Source: Luteimonas fraxinea (GTDB lineage Bacteria; Pseudomonadota; Gammaproteobacteria; Xanthomonadales; Xanthomonadaceae). Taken from it: a stretch of DNA of 64,000 nt. The stretch is from NCBI RefSeq assembly GCF_021233355.1, contig NZ_CP089507.1:1240001-1304000 (forward strand). Reading direction: 5' to 3'. Both the position numbers and the translations under genes were made by a program. Shown here piece by piece: positions 53,188-64,000 of this stretch. The notes under the pieces were generated by a model. The model was not told where the DNA came from, made no database searches, and worked only from the letters and a program-made list of their open reading frames with translations. Numbering within the stretch: position 1 is the first letter of the stretch; every line of letters begins with the position of its first letter.

Positions 53188-53820
53188 GTGATTCGGGTAC
53201 TGATTTGCGACGACCATGCGCTGGTGCGCGCGGGCGTACGCCGTCTGCTCGAGGCAATGGACGGCGTCGAAGTGGTGGGAGAGTCCGGCAACGCCGACGA
53301 CGCGGTCATGCGCGCGCGTCAGACGCTGCCCGACATCGTGGTCCTCGATCTCTCGTTGAAGGGCCGCAGCGGATTCGATGCGCTGGCCGAACTGCGGCTG
53401 GCCGTGCCCGAGAGCCAGGTCGTGATCCTGTCGATGCACGAAGACGTGCTGCACGTCCGCGAAGCGCTGTCGCGCGGCGCGCTCTGTTACGTGGTCAAGG
53501 ATGCGCCGCCGGCGGAGCTGGAAATTGCCCTGCGCGCCGCGTCCGCCGGCCGCACCTTCCTCAGTCCGCAGGTCTCCGCGCCACAGCTGCGCAGCTATCG
53601 CGCCGAGCGGGCGCCGGGCGATGTCGAAAACCTGCCGCGACGGCAGCGCGAGATCCTCAACGCCCTCGGCGCCGGCCGCAGCACCAAGCAGATCGCCGCC
53701 GATCTGGCGATCAGCATCAAGACCGTCGAAACCCACCGCTCGCGGATGATGGAAGCGCTCGGGTGCCGGAATGCCGGCGAACTGCTGCGCATCGCGATGC
53801 GGCACCACGATCGGCCCTGA
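53188..53820 (+). CDS. NarL/LuxR-family response regulator
   Basis: A 210-residue two-component regulator. The receiver domain has acidic pocket D8/D9, phospho-acceptor D54 in VVLDLSLKG and K104. The C-terminal LuxR-type helix-turn-helix contains LPRRQREILNALGAGRSTKQ with IAADLAISIKTVETHRSRMM. The start is GTG 53188. There is no histidine kinase in the window. Its place between the filament genes and rpoN2 suggests a role in flagellar or related control, not shown by sequence. Confidence 0.93.
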   Translation: MIRVLICDDHALVRAGVRRLLEAMDGVEVVGESGNADDAVMRARQTLPDIVVLDLSLKGRSGFDALAELRLAVPESQVVILSMHEDVLHVREALSRGALCYVVKDAPPAELEIALRAASAGRTFLSPQVSAPQLRSYRAERAPGDVENLPRRQREILNALGAGRSTKQIAADLAISIKTVETHRSRMMEALGCRNAGELLRIAMRHHDRP

Positions 53821-54313
53821 GAGGCACCAAAGCGCGTTTGCGGCCGGGTCGAGCCCAGCGAAACCCATCGCGCGGCGCCTGCAGATCGATGGCGTCGGAA
53901 ACGCGTCGTTGCGACGGGTGTTTCTCACCTAACCAAGCCGATTTCCAGGCGTCAGCACCGGCGTTTCGCCGGGCTTCGCTGCGCTAAACCCATCCTCCGG
54001 GCGGGTTGCAGGCGGGCCACCCCTACATGGAGTCCCGCGGCACGCGTCTTGCCAGATGCGTCCGTCAATTCGAACTGCACGCGAAAAGCGCCGAAAACCC
54101 GACTTGTGATCGCCATCACACGTGACGCGCCGCGTCATTCCGCGTCACTTCACATGGTTTTCACGTCATTTTCACGACACAAAGTCAGGGCCGCCCCTAC
54201 ACACCTACAGGTACGCCCTGAATAGGCGCCGGGTTTGCCCCGATTCGTGCGCCGACATCCCGACTTCACGATATCTCCACTGGCTGACGGGGTGTCGGCC
54301 GAGGGGATTCGAA
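53821..54313. other. Regulatory gap before rpoN2
   Basis: 493 bases without a gene. A repeat GGCTTCGCTGCGCTAAACCC (about 53970-53992) resembles one before fliC. A sigma-54 box lies at 54038-54053. Downstream, AT-richer sequence (about 54100-54180) holds CGTCATTTTCACGAC-like direct repeats that could bind a regulator. Confidence 0.6.
54038..54053 (+). promoter_or_regulatory. Sigma-54 promoter ahead of rpoN2-fleQ
   Basis: CGGCACGCGTCTTGCC matches TGGCACG-N4-TTGC in all but the first base, with GG and GC ten bases apart. Transcription would begin about 250 bases before the rpoN2 start. If used, RpoN2 and FleQ would activate their own operon. Confidence 0.65.
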
Positions 54314-55716
54314 GTGATCAAGGGCACTCTTCGCGCCGGGATGGCGCAAGGCGTCAATCTGACGCCGCAACTCCTCCAGTCCATCCGCCTGCTGCAGCTG
54401 ACCTCGCAGCAGCTGGCCACCGAACTCCAGCAGACCCTCGAGCGCAATCCGCTGCTCGAACAGGACGAGCCGGAGCTGGACACCGAGACCCCCGAATCCG
54501 ATATCGCCGGCTTCGAAGCCGCGGCCTGGGACGAACTGCCCGAGCCGGCCTTCCTGTCGGGCATGGGCAGCAACGGCAGCGCCGGCGGTTTCGATGACGA
54601 CGCCACCGCGCGCATCGCCGACGGCGAGTCCACCGACATGCGCCAGCGCCTGCTCGCGCGCCTCGCGCTGGACTGGGCTGCCAAGGATCTGCCGCTGGCC
54701 GCGTTCTGGCTTGATCGCTGCGACGACAACGGCTACCTCGAGCAGTCGCTCGTCGAGCTGCTGGCCGAAGGCGAGACCGAATTCCCGGGCCGTGGCGACG
54801 ATCTGAACATCGCGCGCCAGCGTCTGCTGCACGGCGAATGGCCGGGCATGGCCGCGAGCGATCCGACCGAGTGCCTGTCCGCGCAGCTGCGCGTGCTCGC
54901 CCCCTCCGACGCCCGTTCGCTGGCGCTGCGCATCCTCGCCGATCACGTCGGCCTGCTGGCCGCGCACGACGATGCCGCGCTCGCCGCCGCGCTGTCGGTG
55001 GATGTCACCGCGGTGCGCGATGCCGTCGCCCTGATCCTGTCGCTGCGCGCGCATCCGGTCGAAGCACCGGCGTCGATCGAGGACAGCCACATCATTCCCG
55101 ACGTCGTCACCTGGCACGCCGGTGGCGCCTGGCGCGTCGCGCTGGGCCGTCACACCACGCCGCGCGTGCGCATCAGCGCGCACTGCGAGCGCGCGCTCGC
55201 CGGCAGCGACCACAGCGTGCTGCGCGGTCTGCTCGACGAGGCCCGCTGGCTGGTCCGCGGCCTGGCGATGCGCAACGACACCCTGTTCCGCACCGCGCAG
55301 CTGCTGGTCGAGCGTCAGCGCGGTTTTCTCGAACAGGGCGACGAGGCGATCCTGCCGCTGACCCTGCGCGAAGTCGCCGATGCGATCGGCGTGCACGAAT
55401 CCACCGTCTCGCGAATCGTCGCCGGCAAGTACATCCAGACCCCGCGCGGCACGATCGAACTCAAGCGCCTGTTCGCGGTGCGCCTGGAAGGCGCCGACGT
55501 GTCGGGCAGCGCGGTCCGCGCGATGGTCAAGCGCCTGATCGACGATGAGCCGCGCCATGCGCCGCTGGCCGACGACGTCATCGCCGGCATCCTCGCCCGC
55601 CAGGGCGTGCGCATCGCCCGCCGCACCGTCGCCAAGTATCGCGACCAGCTGTCGATCGGTCCCGCCAAGGCCCGCCACTCCAACCGTCCCGTCGTCGCCC
55701 TGCAGGTCGCTGCCTG

Positions 55717-55717
<1 letters not shown>
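54314..55717 (+). CDS. rpoN2: RNA polymerase sigma-54 factor RpoN2
   Basis: A 467-residue alternative sigma factor. Region I begins [20 protein letters not shown] and the following [13 protein letters not shown] is classic. The core-binding region follows, then a helix-turn-helix [17 protein letters not shown] and the RpoN box ARRTVAKYR near residue 435. The start is GTG 54314 (VIKGTLRAG), aligned to the usual RpoN N-terminus; ATG 54341 would cut region I. Its place beside fleQ marks it as the flagellar paralogue. The TGA and the fleQ ATG share one base. Confidence 0.95.
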
Positions 55718-57216
<1,499 letters not shown>

Positions 57217-57224
57217 CGAGCCGC

Positions 57225-57239
57225 TGGCACGGGAATTGC
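57225..57239 (+). promoter_or_regulatory. Sigma-54 promoter of fliE operon
   Basis: TGGCACGGGAATTGC fits TGGCACG-N4-TTGC perfectly. The expected start lies about 23 bases before the fliE ATG. It directly follows the fleQ stop. Confidence 0.93.
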
Positions 57240-57273
57240 CTGAACAGCGTAGAGCCGCTGCGAAGCCACCCCG

Positions 57274-57636
57274 ATGACCGACGCCATTTCTTCGATCCTC
57301 AGCCAGATCCGTGCGCACGAAACCCGCGCGCGTGGCGATGTCGGCAACAGCAATGCGATCGACACCGGTCTCGGCAACGCCCAGCTGGGCCGCGTCGACA
57401 GCGGTACGAAGGCACCGGGATTCGGTGAGCTGCTGTCGGGCGCGATCGACAAGGTCAGCCAGACCCAGGCCCACAGCAGTGCGATGCAGACCGCGTTCGA
57501 ACTCGGCGATCCGCGCGCGGATCTCGCCCGCACGATGGTCGCGATGCAGCAGTCGTCGGTCGCGTTCCGCGCCACGGTCGAGGTCCGCAACCGCCTCGTC
57601 CAGTCCTACCAGGACGTCATGAACATGCCGGTGTAA
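57274..57636 (+). CDS. fliE: Flagellar hook-basal body protein FliE
   Basis: A 120-residue MS-ring/rod adaptor. FGELLSGAIDKVSQTQAHSS and the ending SVAFRATVEVRNRLVQSYQD with VMNMPV are typical of FliE. It is the first substrate of the export gate and starts the fliEFGHIJK operon under a sigma-54 promoter. Confidence 0.96.
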   Translation: MTDAISSILSQIRAHETRARGDVGNSNAIDTGLGNAQLGRVDSGTKAPGFGELLSGAIDKVSQTQAHSSAMQTAFELGDPRADLARTMVAMQQSSVAFRATVEVRNRLVQSYQDVMNMPV

Positions 57637-57702
57637 GTGCGACACGCCTGACCGTTCCGCCCCGCTCTTCCACCTTCATTTCCGACTGCCGAATTCCCGC
57701 CC

Positions 57703-59412
57703 ATGAGCGCCGTCCCCGTTCCCAACTCAGGACTTCCGAAGGCCGCCGCCGCACTGCGCGACCTCGGCCGTTTCCAGGACATTCCGGTCGTGCGCCAGGC
57801 GGGCCTGTTCCTGCTGGTCGCGGCGACCATCGCGCTGGGCCTGTGGCTGTTCTTCTGGACCCAGAAGCCGGACTTCGTGACGGTCTCGGCCGGCCTCGAC
57901 GCCAAGTCGACCAGCCAGGCCGCCGACACGCTGCGCACTGCGCAGATTCCGGTGCGCCTCGACGCCGCGACCGGTGGCCTGTCGGTGCCCGCCGACCAGG
58001 CCGGTGCCGCGCGCATGGCGCTGGCCTCTGCCGGTCTGACCGCCGCCGGCCCGGCCGGTTTCGAATCGCTGCAGGGCGATCAGGGTTTCGGCACCAGCCA
58101 GTTCGTCGAGAACGCGCGCTACCAGCACGCGATGGAAATCGAACTCGCACGCACCATTTCCAATCTGCGCCCGGTGCGCGAAGCGCGTGTGCATCTCGCG
58201 ATTCCGAAGCCGTCCGCTTTTACCCGCCAGAACGAGCCGGCCAGCGCGTCGGTCGTGCTGCAGCTGCATTCGGGCCAGGCGCTGGAGCAGAGCCAGATCG
58301 ATGCGGTCGAGCGTCTGGTCGCGTCCAGCGTGCCGGACCTCTCGCCCGAGCGCGTGACCGTCGTCGACCAGTTCGGTCGCCTGCTGTCGAATCCCGATCC
58401 CGACAGCGCCGAAGCGATCACCGGCAAGCAGTTCGAACAGCAGCGCCGCCAGGAAGCGCTGTACGTGCAGCGCATCGAGGAACTGCTGGCGCCGATGACC
58501 GGCCCCGGCCGCGTCAGCGCCAAGGTCAGCGTGGACATGGACTTCGCGACCACCGAGCAGGCCAGCGAAACCTACGGTCCGCAGGCGGCGATCGTGCGCA
58601 GCGAGCAGCTCTCCGAAAGCGGCAACCTCGGCGCGACCACGCCCGCGCAGGGCGTGCCCGGCGCCGTCGCCAACACGCCCAACGCGGCCAACACCACCAA
58701 TCCCGCCGACCCGCCGACGCAGACCGCGCAGGCCACGGCCACCGGTCCGGGCAGCCGCAGTTCGACGCGCAACTACGAGATCGATCGCACGCTCACCCAC
58801 ACCCGCCAGGCCGTGCCGCGCATCCGCCGTGTCACTGCCGCGGTGCTGGTCGACAACGTCGCCGGCACGCCGGGCGCCGATGGCGCAGCGGTCGCCGCGC
58901 GTCCGCTCAACGAAGCCGAAATCACCCGCATCGAAACCCTGGTGCAGCAGGCGATCGGTTTCGATGCGCAGCGCGGCGACGCGGTGTCGGTGGTCAACGC
59001 ACCGTTCGCCCGCGAAGCGATCGAAACACCGGCCGGCCCGCCGATCTGGCAGGACCCGCAGATGCTGCAGATCGCGCGCATGGTGCTCGGCGGCCTTGCC
59101 GTGCTGCTGGTGATCGTGTTCGTGCTGCGTCCCGCCTTCCGTCAGCTGATCGGCACACGTCAGCGCGCCGCGGGCAGCGAACTCGTGCCCGCGGGCGCCG
59201 GTGCCGGCAGCAACAACCTCGGCACCGTGACCGCCGAAGTCGTCGACGACGACGACGTGCCGGTCAAGCTCTCGCCCGCCTATTCCCCGAAGCCCGCGCT
59301 GCCGCCGGCGCCGGGCTTCGACCAGAACCTGCGGACCGCGCGCGACGCGGCGAGCGCCGATCCCAAGCGCGTGGCCCAGGTCGTGCGCGAGATGGTGGCT
59401 TCCGATGGCTGA
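57703..59412 (+). CDS. fliF: Flagellar MS-ring protein FliF
   Basis: A 569-residue inner-membrane ring protein. The first transmembrane helix is at about residues 27-49, then the FliF/YscJ domain (SATLDAK-type region, GFESLQGDQGFGTSQFVENA, RVHLAIPKPSAFTRQNEPAS). A low-complexity periplasmic loop (about 325-350) follows. The second helix is at about 455-475 (MVLGGLAVLLVIVFVL), and the FliG-binding tail is at the C-terminus. It overlaps fliG by eight bases. Confidence 0.97.
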   Translation: MSAVPVPNSGLPKAAAALRDLGRFQDIPVVRQAGLFLLVAATIALGLWLFFWTQKPDFVTVSAGLDAKSTSQAADTLRTAQIPVRLDAATGGLSVPADQAGAARMALASAGLTAAGPAGFESLQGDQGFGTSQFVENARYQHAMEIELARTISNLRPVREARVHLAIPKPSAFTRQNEPASASVVLQLHSGQALEQSQIDAVERLVASSVPDLSPERVTVVDQFGRLLSNPDPDSAEAITGKQFEQQRRQEALYVQRIEELLAPMTGPGRVSAKVSVDMDFATTEQASETYGPQAAIVRSEQLSESGNLGATTPAQGVPGAVANTPNAANTTNPADPPTQTAQATATGPGSRSSTRNYEIDRTLTHTRQAVPRIRRVTAAVLVDNVAGTPGADGAAVAARPLNEAEITRIETLVQQAIGFDAQRGDAVSVVNAPFAREAIETPAGPPIWQDPQMLQIARMVLGGLAVLLVIVFVLRPAFRQLIGTRQRAAGSELVPAGAGAGSNNLGTVTAEVVDDDDVPVKLSPAYSPKPALPPAPGFDQNLRTARDAASADPKRVAQVVREMVASDG

Positions 59413-60412
59413 TGCATCCGACTCCCTGAGTGGCACCCAGCGCGCCGCCGTCGTGCTGCTCTCGCTCGGCGAAGCGCAGGCCGCTGAAGTGCTGCGCCAC
59501 ATGGATGCCAAGGACGTGCAGAAGCTCGGCGTCGCGATGGCGACCGTCGGCGACATCTCGCACCGCACCGTCGAGCGCGTGATCGGCGAGTTCGCCGACG
59601 TGATCACCCAGCCGGCCAAGATCGGCGATGGCGCCGACGAGTACGTGCGCGCGGTGCTGATGCAGGCGCTGGGCGAAGAACGCGCCAGCGGCGTCATCGA
59701 CCGCATCCTGACCGGCCAGAACACGCCCGGCCTCGACGCGCTGAAGTGGATGGAACCCAAGGCGATCGCCGATCTCGTGCGTCACGAGCATCCGCAGATC
59801 ATCGCCATCGTGCTCGCGCATCTCGACGGCGACCAGGGCGCGGAAGTGCTCAAGTGCCTGCCCGAAGCGCTGCGCGGCGACGTGCTGATGCGCGTGGCCA
59901 CGCTCGACAGCATTCCCGCGCACGCGCTGACCGAACTCAACGACGTGATGGCGCGCCAGTTCTCCGGCACCCAGACCGCGAAGCCCGCGGTCGTCGGCGG
60001 CGCCAAGGTCGCGGCCAGCATCCTGAACTTCATGGACGCTGGCAGCGACGAAGCGCTGCTGCAGTCGATCAGCGAAGCCGACGGCGCGCTGGGCGACGAG
60101 ATCCGCGATCTGATGTTCACCTTCGACAATCTGGCGACGATGGAAGACCGCACGATGCAGGCGATCCTGCGCGAGGTGTCGTCCGACACGCTGGCGCTCG
60201 CGCTGCGTGGCGCCGATCCGCGCGTGCGCACCAAGGTCACCGGCAACATGTCGCAGCGCGCGGCCGAGATCCTGATCGACGACATGGAATCACGAGGCCC
60301 GGTGCGTCTGGCCGAAGTGGAAGCCGCGCAGAAGGAAATCCTCGCGCAGGTGCGCAAGATGGCCGAGTCCGGTGACATCACGCTGCAGACCCGTTCGGAG
60401 GACTTCGTCTGA
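59405..60412 (+). CDS. fliG: Flagellar motor switch protein FliG
   Basis: A 335-residue C-ring protein that transmits stator torque. The N-terminus GTQRAAVVLLSLGEAQAAEV binds FliF. The EHPQ motif (DLVRHEHPQIIAIVLAHLDG) and the C-terminal charged torque helix (MFTFDNLATMEDRTMQAILR with the SDTLALALRGAD block) are intact. Its length and position are standard. Confidence 0.98.
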   Translation: MADASDSLSGTQRAAVVLLSLGEAQAAEVLRHMDAKDVQKLGVAMATVGDISHRTVERVIGEFADVITQPAKIGDGADEYVRAVLMQALGEERASGVIDRILTGQNTPGLDALKWMEPKAIADLVRHEHPQIIAIVLAHLDGDQGAEVLKCLPEALRGDVLMRVATLDSIPAHALTELNDVMARQFSGTQTAKPAVVGGAKVAASILNFMDAGSDEALLQSISEADGALGDEIRDLMFTFDNLATMEDRTMQAILREVSSDTLALALRGADPRVRTKVTGNMSQRAAEILIDDMESRGPVRLAEVEAAQKEILAQVRKMAESGDITLQTRSEDFV

Positions 60413-60429
60413 ACGCCGTCGCGATCAAC

Positions 60430-61026
60430 ATGGACAACGCCGAGCGCTGGATCGCACCGGGTTTCGGCGAAGCGCCGCGTGCGGTGCCGCGCGCCGCCGA
60501 CGTGCCGCGCCCACCGACCGCCGCCGAGATCGAAGCACTGCGCGACGCCGCGCAGCAGGACGGCCACGCGGCCGGTTACGCCGCCGGTCTCGCTGCGGGC
60601 GAGGCCGAAATCCAGCGCCGCATCGCGCAACTGCAGGGCGTGCTCGACGGCTTCACCCGACCGCTCGCGCGGCTGGACGGCGAAGTCACCGATGCACTGT
60701 CCGACCTCGCCGTGCGCATCGCCGGTGCGCTGGTCGGTCGCGCCTATGCCGCCGATCCCACCCTGCTCGCCGATCTGGTGCGCGAAGCGCTCGACGCGGT
60801 CGGCAGCGCCACGCGCGAAATCGAACTGCGTCTGCAGCCTGACGACTTCAACGTGCTCGCGCCACATCTGTCAGGCCTCGCCGGTGTGCGCGTGACGCCT
60901 GATCCGTCGCTCGGCCGCGGCGAACTGCGTCTGCACAGCGAAGGCGTTCGCATCGACGGCACCGTCGCCGCGCGCATGCAGGCCGTGCTCGACACGCTGC
61001 AGGCCGACGAAGGCGACGCGCCATGA
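60430..61026 (+). CDS. fliH: Flagellar export ATPase regulator FliH
   Basis: A 198-residue stator-like protein that docks FliI at the export gate. Repeated glycine-zipper pattern GHAAGYAAGLAAGEAEI at about residues 45-62 is typical of FliH. The C-terminal domain (IELRLQPDDFNVLAPHLSGL) resembles the V-type ATPase E subunit. It overlaps fliI by four bases. Confidence 0.93.
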   Translation: MDNAERWIAPGFGEAPRAVPRAADVPRPPTAAEIEALRDAAQQDGHAAGYAAGLAAGEAEIQRRIAQLQGVLDGFTRPLARLDGEVTDALSDLAVRIAGALVGRAYAADPTLLADLVREALDAVGSATREIELRLQPDDFNVLAPHLSGLAGVRVTPDPSLGRGELRLHSEGVRIDGTVAARMQAVLDTLQADEGDAP

Positions 61027-62465
61027 TGATGAGCCCGGCGATGCAGGCGACGGCGATCGCCGCGCACGACGACACACTCGCCGGCTGGCATGGCGCGCGC
61101 AGTCTGCGCCTGGCCGAACGCCTGCGCGGCGCGACGCCGGATGTCGAATATCGCGGTCTGGTGCGCGAAGGCGTGCTGCGTCGCGCGGTCGGGCTGACGC
61201 TCGAAGCCTCCGGTTGCACGGCGCCGCTGGGTTCGCGCTGCCGTGTCGCCACGTCCGGCGACCGCTGGGTCGATACCGAAGTCGTCGGCTTCTCCGGCGA
61301 CCGCACCTTTCTGATGCCCACCGGCGATCTGCAGGGCCTGCTGCCGAATGCGCGCGTGCTCAGCACGCGTCGCAAGGGCGAGGTCGCGGTCGGCGAAGGC
61401 CTGCTCGGCCGCGTCATCGACAACGATGGCGAACCGCTGGACGGCAAGGGTCCGATCCGCGCCGAGAGCTACGTGCCGCTCGCCGGCACGCCGATCAATC
61501 CGCTGTCGCGCCAGCCGATCGAAGAATCGCTTGACGTCGGCGTGCGCGCGATCAACGCGATGCTGCCGATCGGTCGTGGCCAGCGCGTCGGTCTGTTCGC
61601 CGGCTCCGGCGTGGGTAAATCCACCCTGCTCGGCATGATGACCCGCTTCACCCAGGCCGACGTCATCGTCGTCGGTCTGATCGGCGAACGTGGCCGCGAA
61701 GTGCGCGATTTCGTCGAGGCCACACTCGGCGAAGAAGGCCTGCGCCGCGCCGTCGTCGTCGCCGCACCAGCCGACCGGCCGCCGCTCGCACGCCTGCACG
61801 GCGCATTGCGCGCGACCGCGATCGCCGAGTGGTATCGCGACCAGGGCCTCGACGTGCTGCTGCTGATGGATTCGCTGACGCGATTCGCCCAGGCGCAGCG
61901 CGAGATCGGCCTGTCGGTCGGAGAGCCGCCGACCACGCGCGGCTATCCGCCGAGCGTGTTCGCCAAATTGCCCGCACTCGTCGAACGCGCCGGCATGGGC
62001 GCCGACGGGCACGGCTCGATCACCGCGTTCTACACCGTACTCACCGAAGGCGACGACCAGCAGGAACCGATCGCCGACGCCTCACGCGCGATCCTCGACG
62101 GCCACATCGTGCTGACGCGTCGCATCGCCGAGTCCGGCCAGTACCCGGCGATCGACATCGAACAGTCGGTTAGCCGCGTGATGCAGGACATCACCGACGC
62201 GCCGTGGCGCGAGCGCATCCGCAAGCTCAAGCGCCTGATGGCAGCGCACGGCGCGCAGCGCGATCTGATCGCGATCGGTGCCTACCAGCGCGGCAGCGAT
62301 CCGACCGTCGACGAAGCCCTGCAGCGCTGGCCCGCGATCCAGCATTTCCTCGGCCAGGACGTGCGCGAATCCGCCGACGTGCCAGCCAGCCGCGACGCAC
62401 TCGCACGCCTGCTCGATGACGCCGCCGGTCAACCCTTTCCGCTCAACCCGACCCACGGGACCTGA
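61023..62465 (+). CDS. fliI: Flagellum-specific ATP synthase FliI
   Basis: A 480-residue export ATPase homologous to F1 beta. P-loop GSGVGKST near residue 198, the GERGREVRDFVE motif, LLLMDSLTRFAQAQREIGLS, and the DPTVDEALQRWPAIQHFLGQ C-terminus are clear. It releases cargo from chaperones at the flagellar gate. The start has three ATGs in tandem (61023, 61026, 61029). Confidence 0.98.
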   Translation: MMMSPAMQATAIAAHDDTLAGWHGARSLRLAERLRGATPDVEYRGLVREGVLRRAVGLTLEASGCTAPLGSRCRVATSGDRWVDTEVVGFSGDRTFLMPTGDLQGLLPNARVLSTRRKGEVAVGEGLLGRVIDNDGEPLDGKGPIRAESYVPLAGTPINPLSRQPIEESLDVGVRAINAMLPIGRGQRVGLFAGSGVGKSTLLGMMTRFTQADVIVVGLIGERGREVRDFVEATLGEEGLRRAVVVAAPADRPPLARLHGALRATAIAEWYRDQGLDVLLLMDSLTRFAQAQREIGLSVGEPPTTRGYPPSVFAKLPALVERAGMGADGHGSITAFYTVLTEGDDQQEPIADASRAILDGHIVLTRRIAESGQYPAIDIEQSVSRVMQDITDAPWRERIRKLKRLMAAHGAQRDLIAIGAYQRGSDPTVDEALQRWPAIQHFLGQDVRESADVPASRDALARLLDDAAGQPFPLNPTHGT

Positions 62466-62470
62466 TCACC

Positions 62471-62917
62471 ATGCGTTCGCAACGACTCGACCCGCTGATC
62501 AAGGTGGTGCAACAGCGCCAGGACGAGGCCGCGCGCCGCGTCGCCGAGCGCGAGAAAGTGGTGCGCGAGCAACAGGATCGCCTCGAAGCGCTGCGCCGCT
62601 ACGCCGACGAATACGCTGCGTCGCCCGGCTCGGTCAGCATCTCGCCGGCGCTGCTGGTCAACCGCATGGCGTTCCGCGAGCGCCTCAATGCCGCGGTCGT
62701 GCAGCAGGCCGGCATCGTCGATCACAGCCGCCAGGTCAGCGATGTCGAACGCGCGCGTCTGATGCTCGCCAGCCGCGAAACGCTGGTGCTGGAAAAGCTC
62801 GCCGACAGTTACCGCGCGCAGGAAGCCAAGGTCGAACAGGCCAAGGCCCAGCGCGAACTCGACGAGATCGGCGGCCGCCGTCCGCGCAACGCCGCGACCG
62901 CGGAGGACGTGGCATGA
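62471..62917 (+). CDS. fliJ: Flagellar export protein FliJ
   Basis: A 148-residue all-helical coiled coil (RLDPLIKVVQQRQDEAARRV near the start, VEQAKAQRELDEIGGRRPRN at the end), matching FliJ in size, charge pattern and location. FliJ forms the central stalk of the FliI hexamer and contacts FlhA. The TGA overlaps the fliK ATG (ATGA). Confidence 0.9.
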   Translation: MRSQRLDPLIKVVQQRQDEAARRVAEREKVVREQQDRLEALRRYADEYAASPGSVSISPALLVNRMAFRERLNAAVVQQAGIVDHSRQVSDVERARLMLASRETLVLEKLADSYRAQEAKVEQAKAQRELDEIGGRRPRNAATAEDVA

Positions 62918-64000
62918 GCGGCTCGTCGCCCCTGCATCTCTTCGCCGCGACACCGGCGGTCGCCGCGACTGCTACGCCCGCACGTACCGGCGTCGCGCCG
63001 GACGCGATCGGCACCGATTTCGCACGCGTCGCGGCCGATCTCGCAGCCGCCCTGCAGATGGGTGGTGATGCGCCGACCACGCGCCCCGTTCCCGTCGACC
63101 CGAATGCCCCCATGAACCCGATGCTGACCGCCGGCGGCCCGTCGCCGCTCGTGCAACCCGGTGTGCCGACGACGCGACACGCGACGCCGATCGAAGCGCG
63201 GCTCGATGCGCGTCTGGTCGTGCCTATGGAGACCGCGGCGATCGATCCCGCATTGCTCGCGCTGCCGACAGATGCCGCCGCGTTGCTGCCGACGCTGCCG
63301 CAAATGAGTGAGCGCGATGTCGTCGCCGTGTCGCCGGACGATACGCTGTCGCAGCAGATGTTCGCCTTGCTGTCCGGCCTCGCGCCGCCGACTGCGCCCG
63401 TTGAATCGACGCCAGCGACCGACGCAGCCGATCTGCTCGCCGGCATGCGCGCACCCGTATTGCCCGCGCAGGCGCTGCCGATCGCGAACGCACCCCCCGC
63501 CGCGACACCCGATGCCGGTGCAGGCGCGATCGATCTGTCATCGCTGCTGTCCGAACTGCCCGCGATGCCGCGCGCGAACGAAACCGCTGCGGTTGCTGCA
63601 CCGATCGCAGCTGCGACGGCAGCGCAGATCGCACTCGCCGCATCGCAGGATGTCGAACGCGAAGATGCCGGCGCGATCGATGGCCTCGAGTCGCTGCCGC
63701 CCGGCGTTCCGCTCGCCGTACACGGCTCCACCCGCGGACCCAGCGCGCCGTCGACGGTGATGCCGCCGGTACAGATGCCCACCGACCTCGACGCCGGCTT
63801 CGACGACGCCCTCGGCGCCCGCGTGGCCTGGGCCGCGGAGCAGAAACTCGGTCATGCCGAGATCCGCCTCAATCCCGAACACCTGGGCCGCATCGATCTG
63901 AAGATCCAGCTCGACGGCACCCGCGTCTCGGCCGAATTCGCCAGCGCCAACGCCGACGTACGCCAGGCGCTGGAAGCGACGTTGCCGAAACTGCGCGAGA
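62914..64000 (+). CDS. fliK: Flagellar hook-length control protein FliK (3' end outside window)
   Basis: The open frame from ATG 62914 to the window end gives 362 residues. The first ~290 are alanine/proline/threonine-rich, as in FliK rulers. The conserved C-terminal hook domain then begins: ARVAWAAEQKLGHAEIRLNP, followed by EHLGRIDLKIQLDGTRVSAE. FliK measures hook length and switches export specificity. The gene is cut by the window edge inside the conserved domain, so no stop is seen. Confidence 0.9.
   Translation, partial: MSGSSPLHLFAATPAVAATATPARTGVAPDAIGTDFARVAADLAAALQMGGDAPTTRPVPVDPNAPMNPMLTAGGPSPLVQPGVPTTRHATPIEARLDARLVVPMETAAIDPALLALPTDAAALLPTLPQMSERDVVAVSPDDTLSQQMFALLSGLAPPTAPVESTPATDAADLLAGMRAPVLPAQALPIANAPPAATPDAGAGAIDLSSLLSELPAMPRANETAAVAAPIAAATAAQIALAASQDVEREDAGAIDGLESLPPGVPLAVHGSTRGPSAPSTVMPPVQMPTDLDAGFDDALGARVAWAAEQKLGHAEIRLNPEHLGRIDLKIQLDGTRVSAEFASANADVRQALEATLPKLRE

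Noticed and set aside
53146..53928. Minus-strand 260-residue frame over the response regulator
   Set aside because: It is antisense to a gene with intact receiver and LuxR domains.

Overview
The window is about 64 kb of high-GC DNA, very probably a gammaproteobacterial chromosome of the Xanthomonadaceae (Lysobacter/Luteimonas-like). This rests on gene order: mreBCD-mrdA-rodA-mltB-rlpA-dacA-ybeD-lipB-lipA, then a flagellar cluster with rpoN2-fleQ. It is supported by dispersed intergenic palindromes of the GTCATTCCGGCGAAAG type and by an integron-type attC array. The genus is an inference; no rRNA or tRNA gene was seen.

Region 1 (1-19.8 kb, core, mostly minus strand): a secreted alpha/beta hydrolase, two EamA transporters, tail-specific protease Prc, and the lipoate genes lipA and lipB with a BLUF blue-light sensor gene overlapping lipB. 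Then come ybeD, D,D-carboxypeptidase, RlpA, MltB, RodA, PBP2, MreD, MreC and MreB. A PfkB-family (adenosine) kinase diverges from mreB.

Region 2 (19.8-23.3 kb, accessory): a run of seven recognisable attC sites of about 60 bp, all in one orientation, separating eight small genes. No integron integrase is present in the window, so this is a cluster of attC sites lacking an integrase (CALIN). Several attC sites and at least one or two cassette genes are decayed.

Region 3 (23.3-34.5 kb, mixed): an 831-residue protein without any cysteine, a small exported protein, and a cytosol-type LysM/lysozyme-like/PG-binding/M15 peptidase. A MATE exporter, two small exported proteins, an alpha/beta hydrolase and an M1 aminopeptidase lipoprotein follow. 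The gaps hold many palindromic repeats.

Region 4 (34.5-64 kb): the flagellar cluster flgN-flgM-flgA (minus), flgBCDE, flgFGHIJKL, fliC-fliD-fliS-fliT-like-PilZ-like, a NarL-type regulator, rpoN2-fleQ, and fliEFGHIJK (fliK runs off the end). Sigma-54 boxes precede flgB, flgF, fliE and rpoN2. Sigma-28 boxes precede flgM and fliC. This fits a hierarchy in which RpoN2/FleQ switches on hook-basal-body genes and FliA/FlgM controls flagellin. Two copies of a ~510 bp element with ~150 bp terminal inverted repeats bracket flgN-flgE, and their arms are exchanged between the copies.
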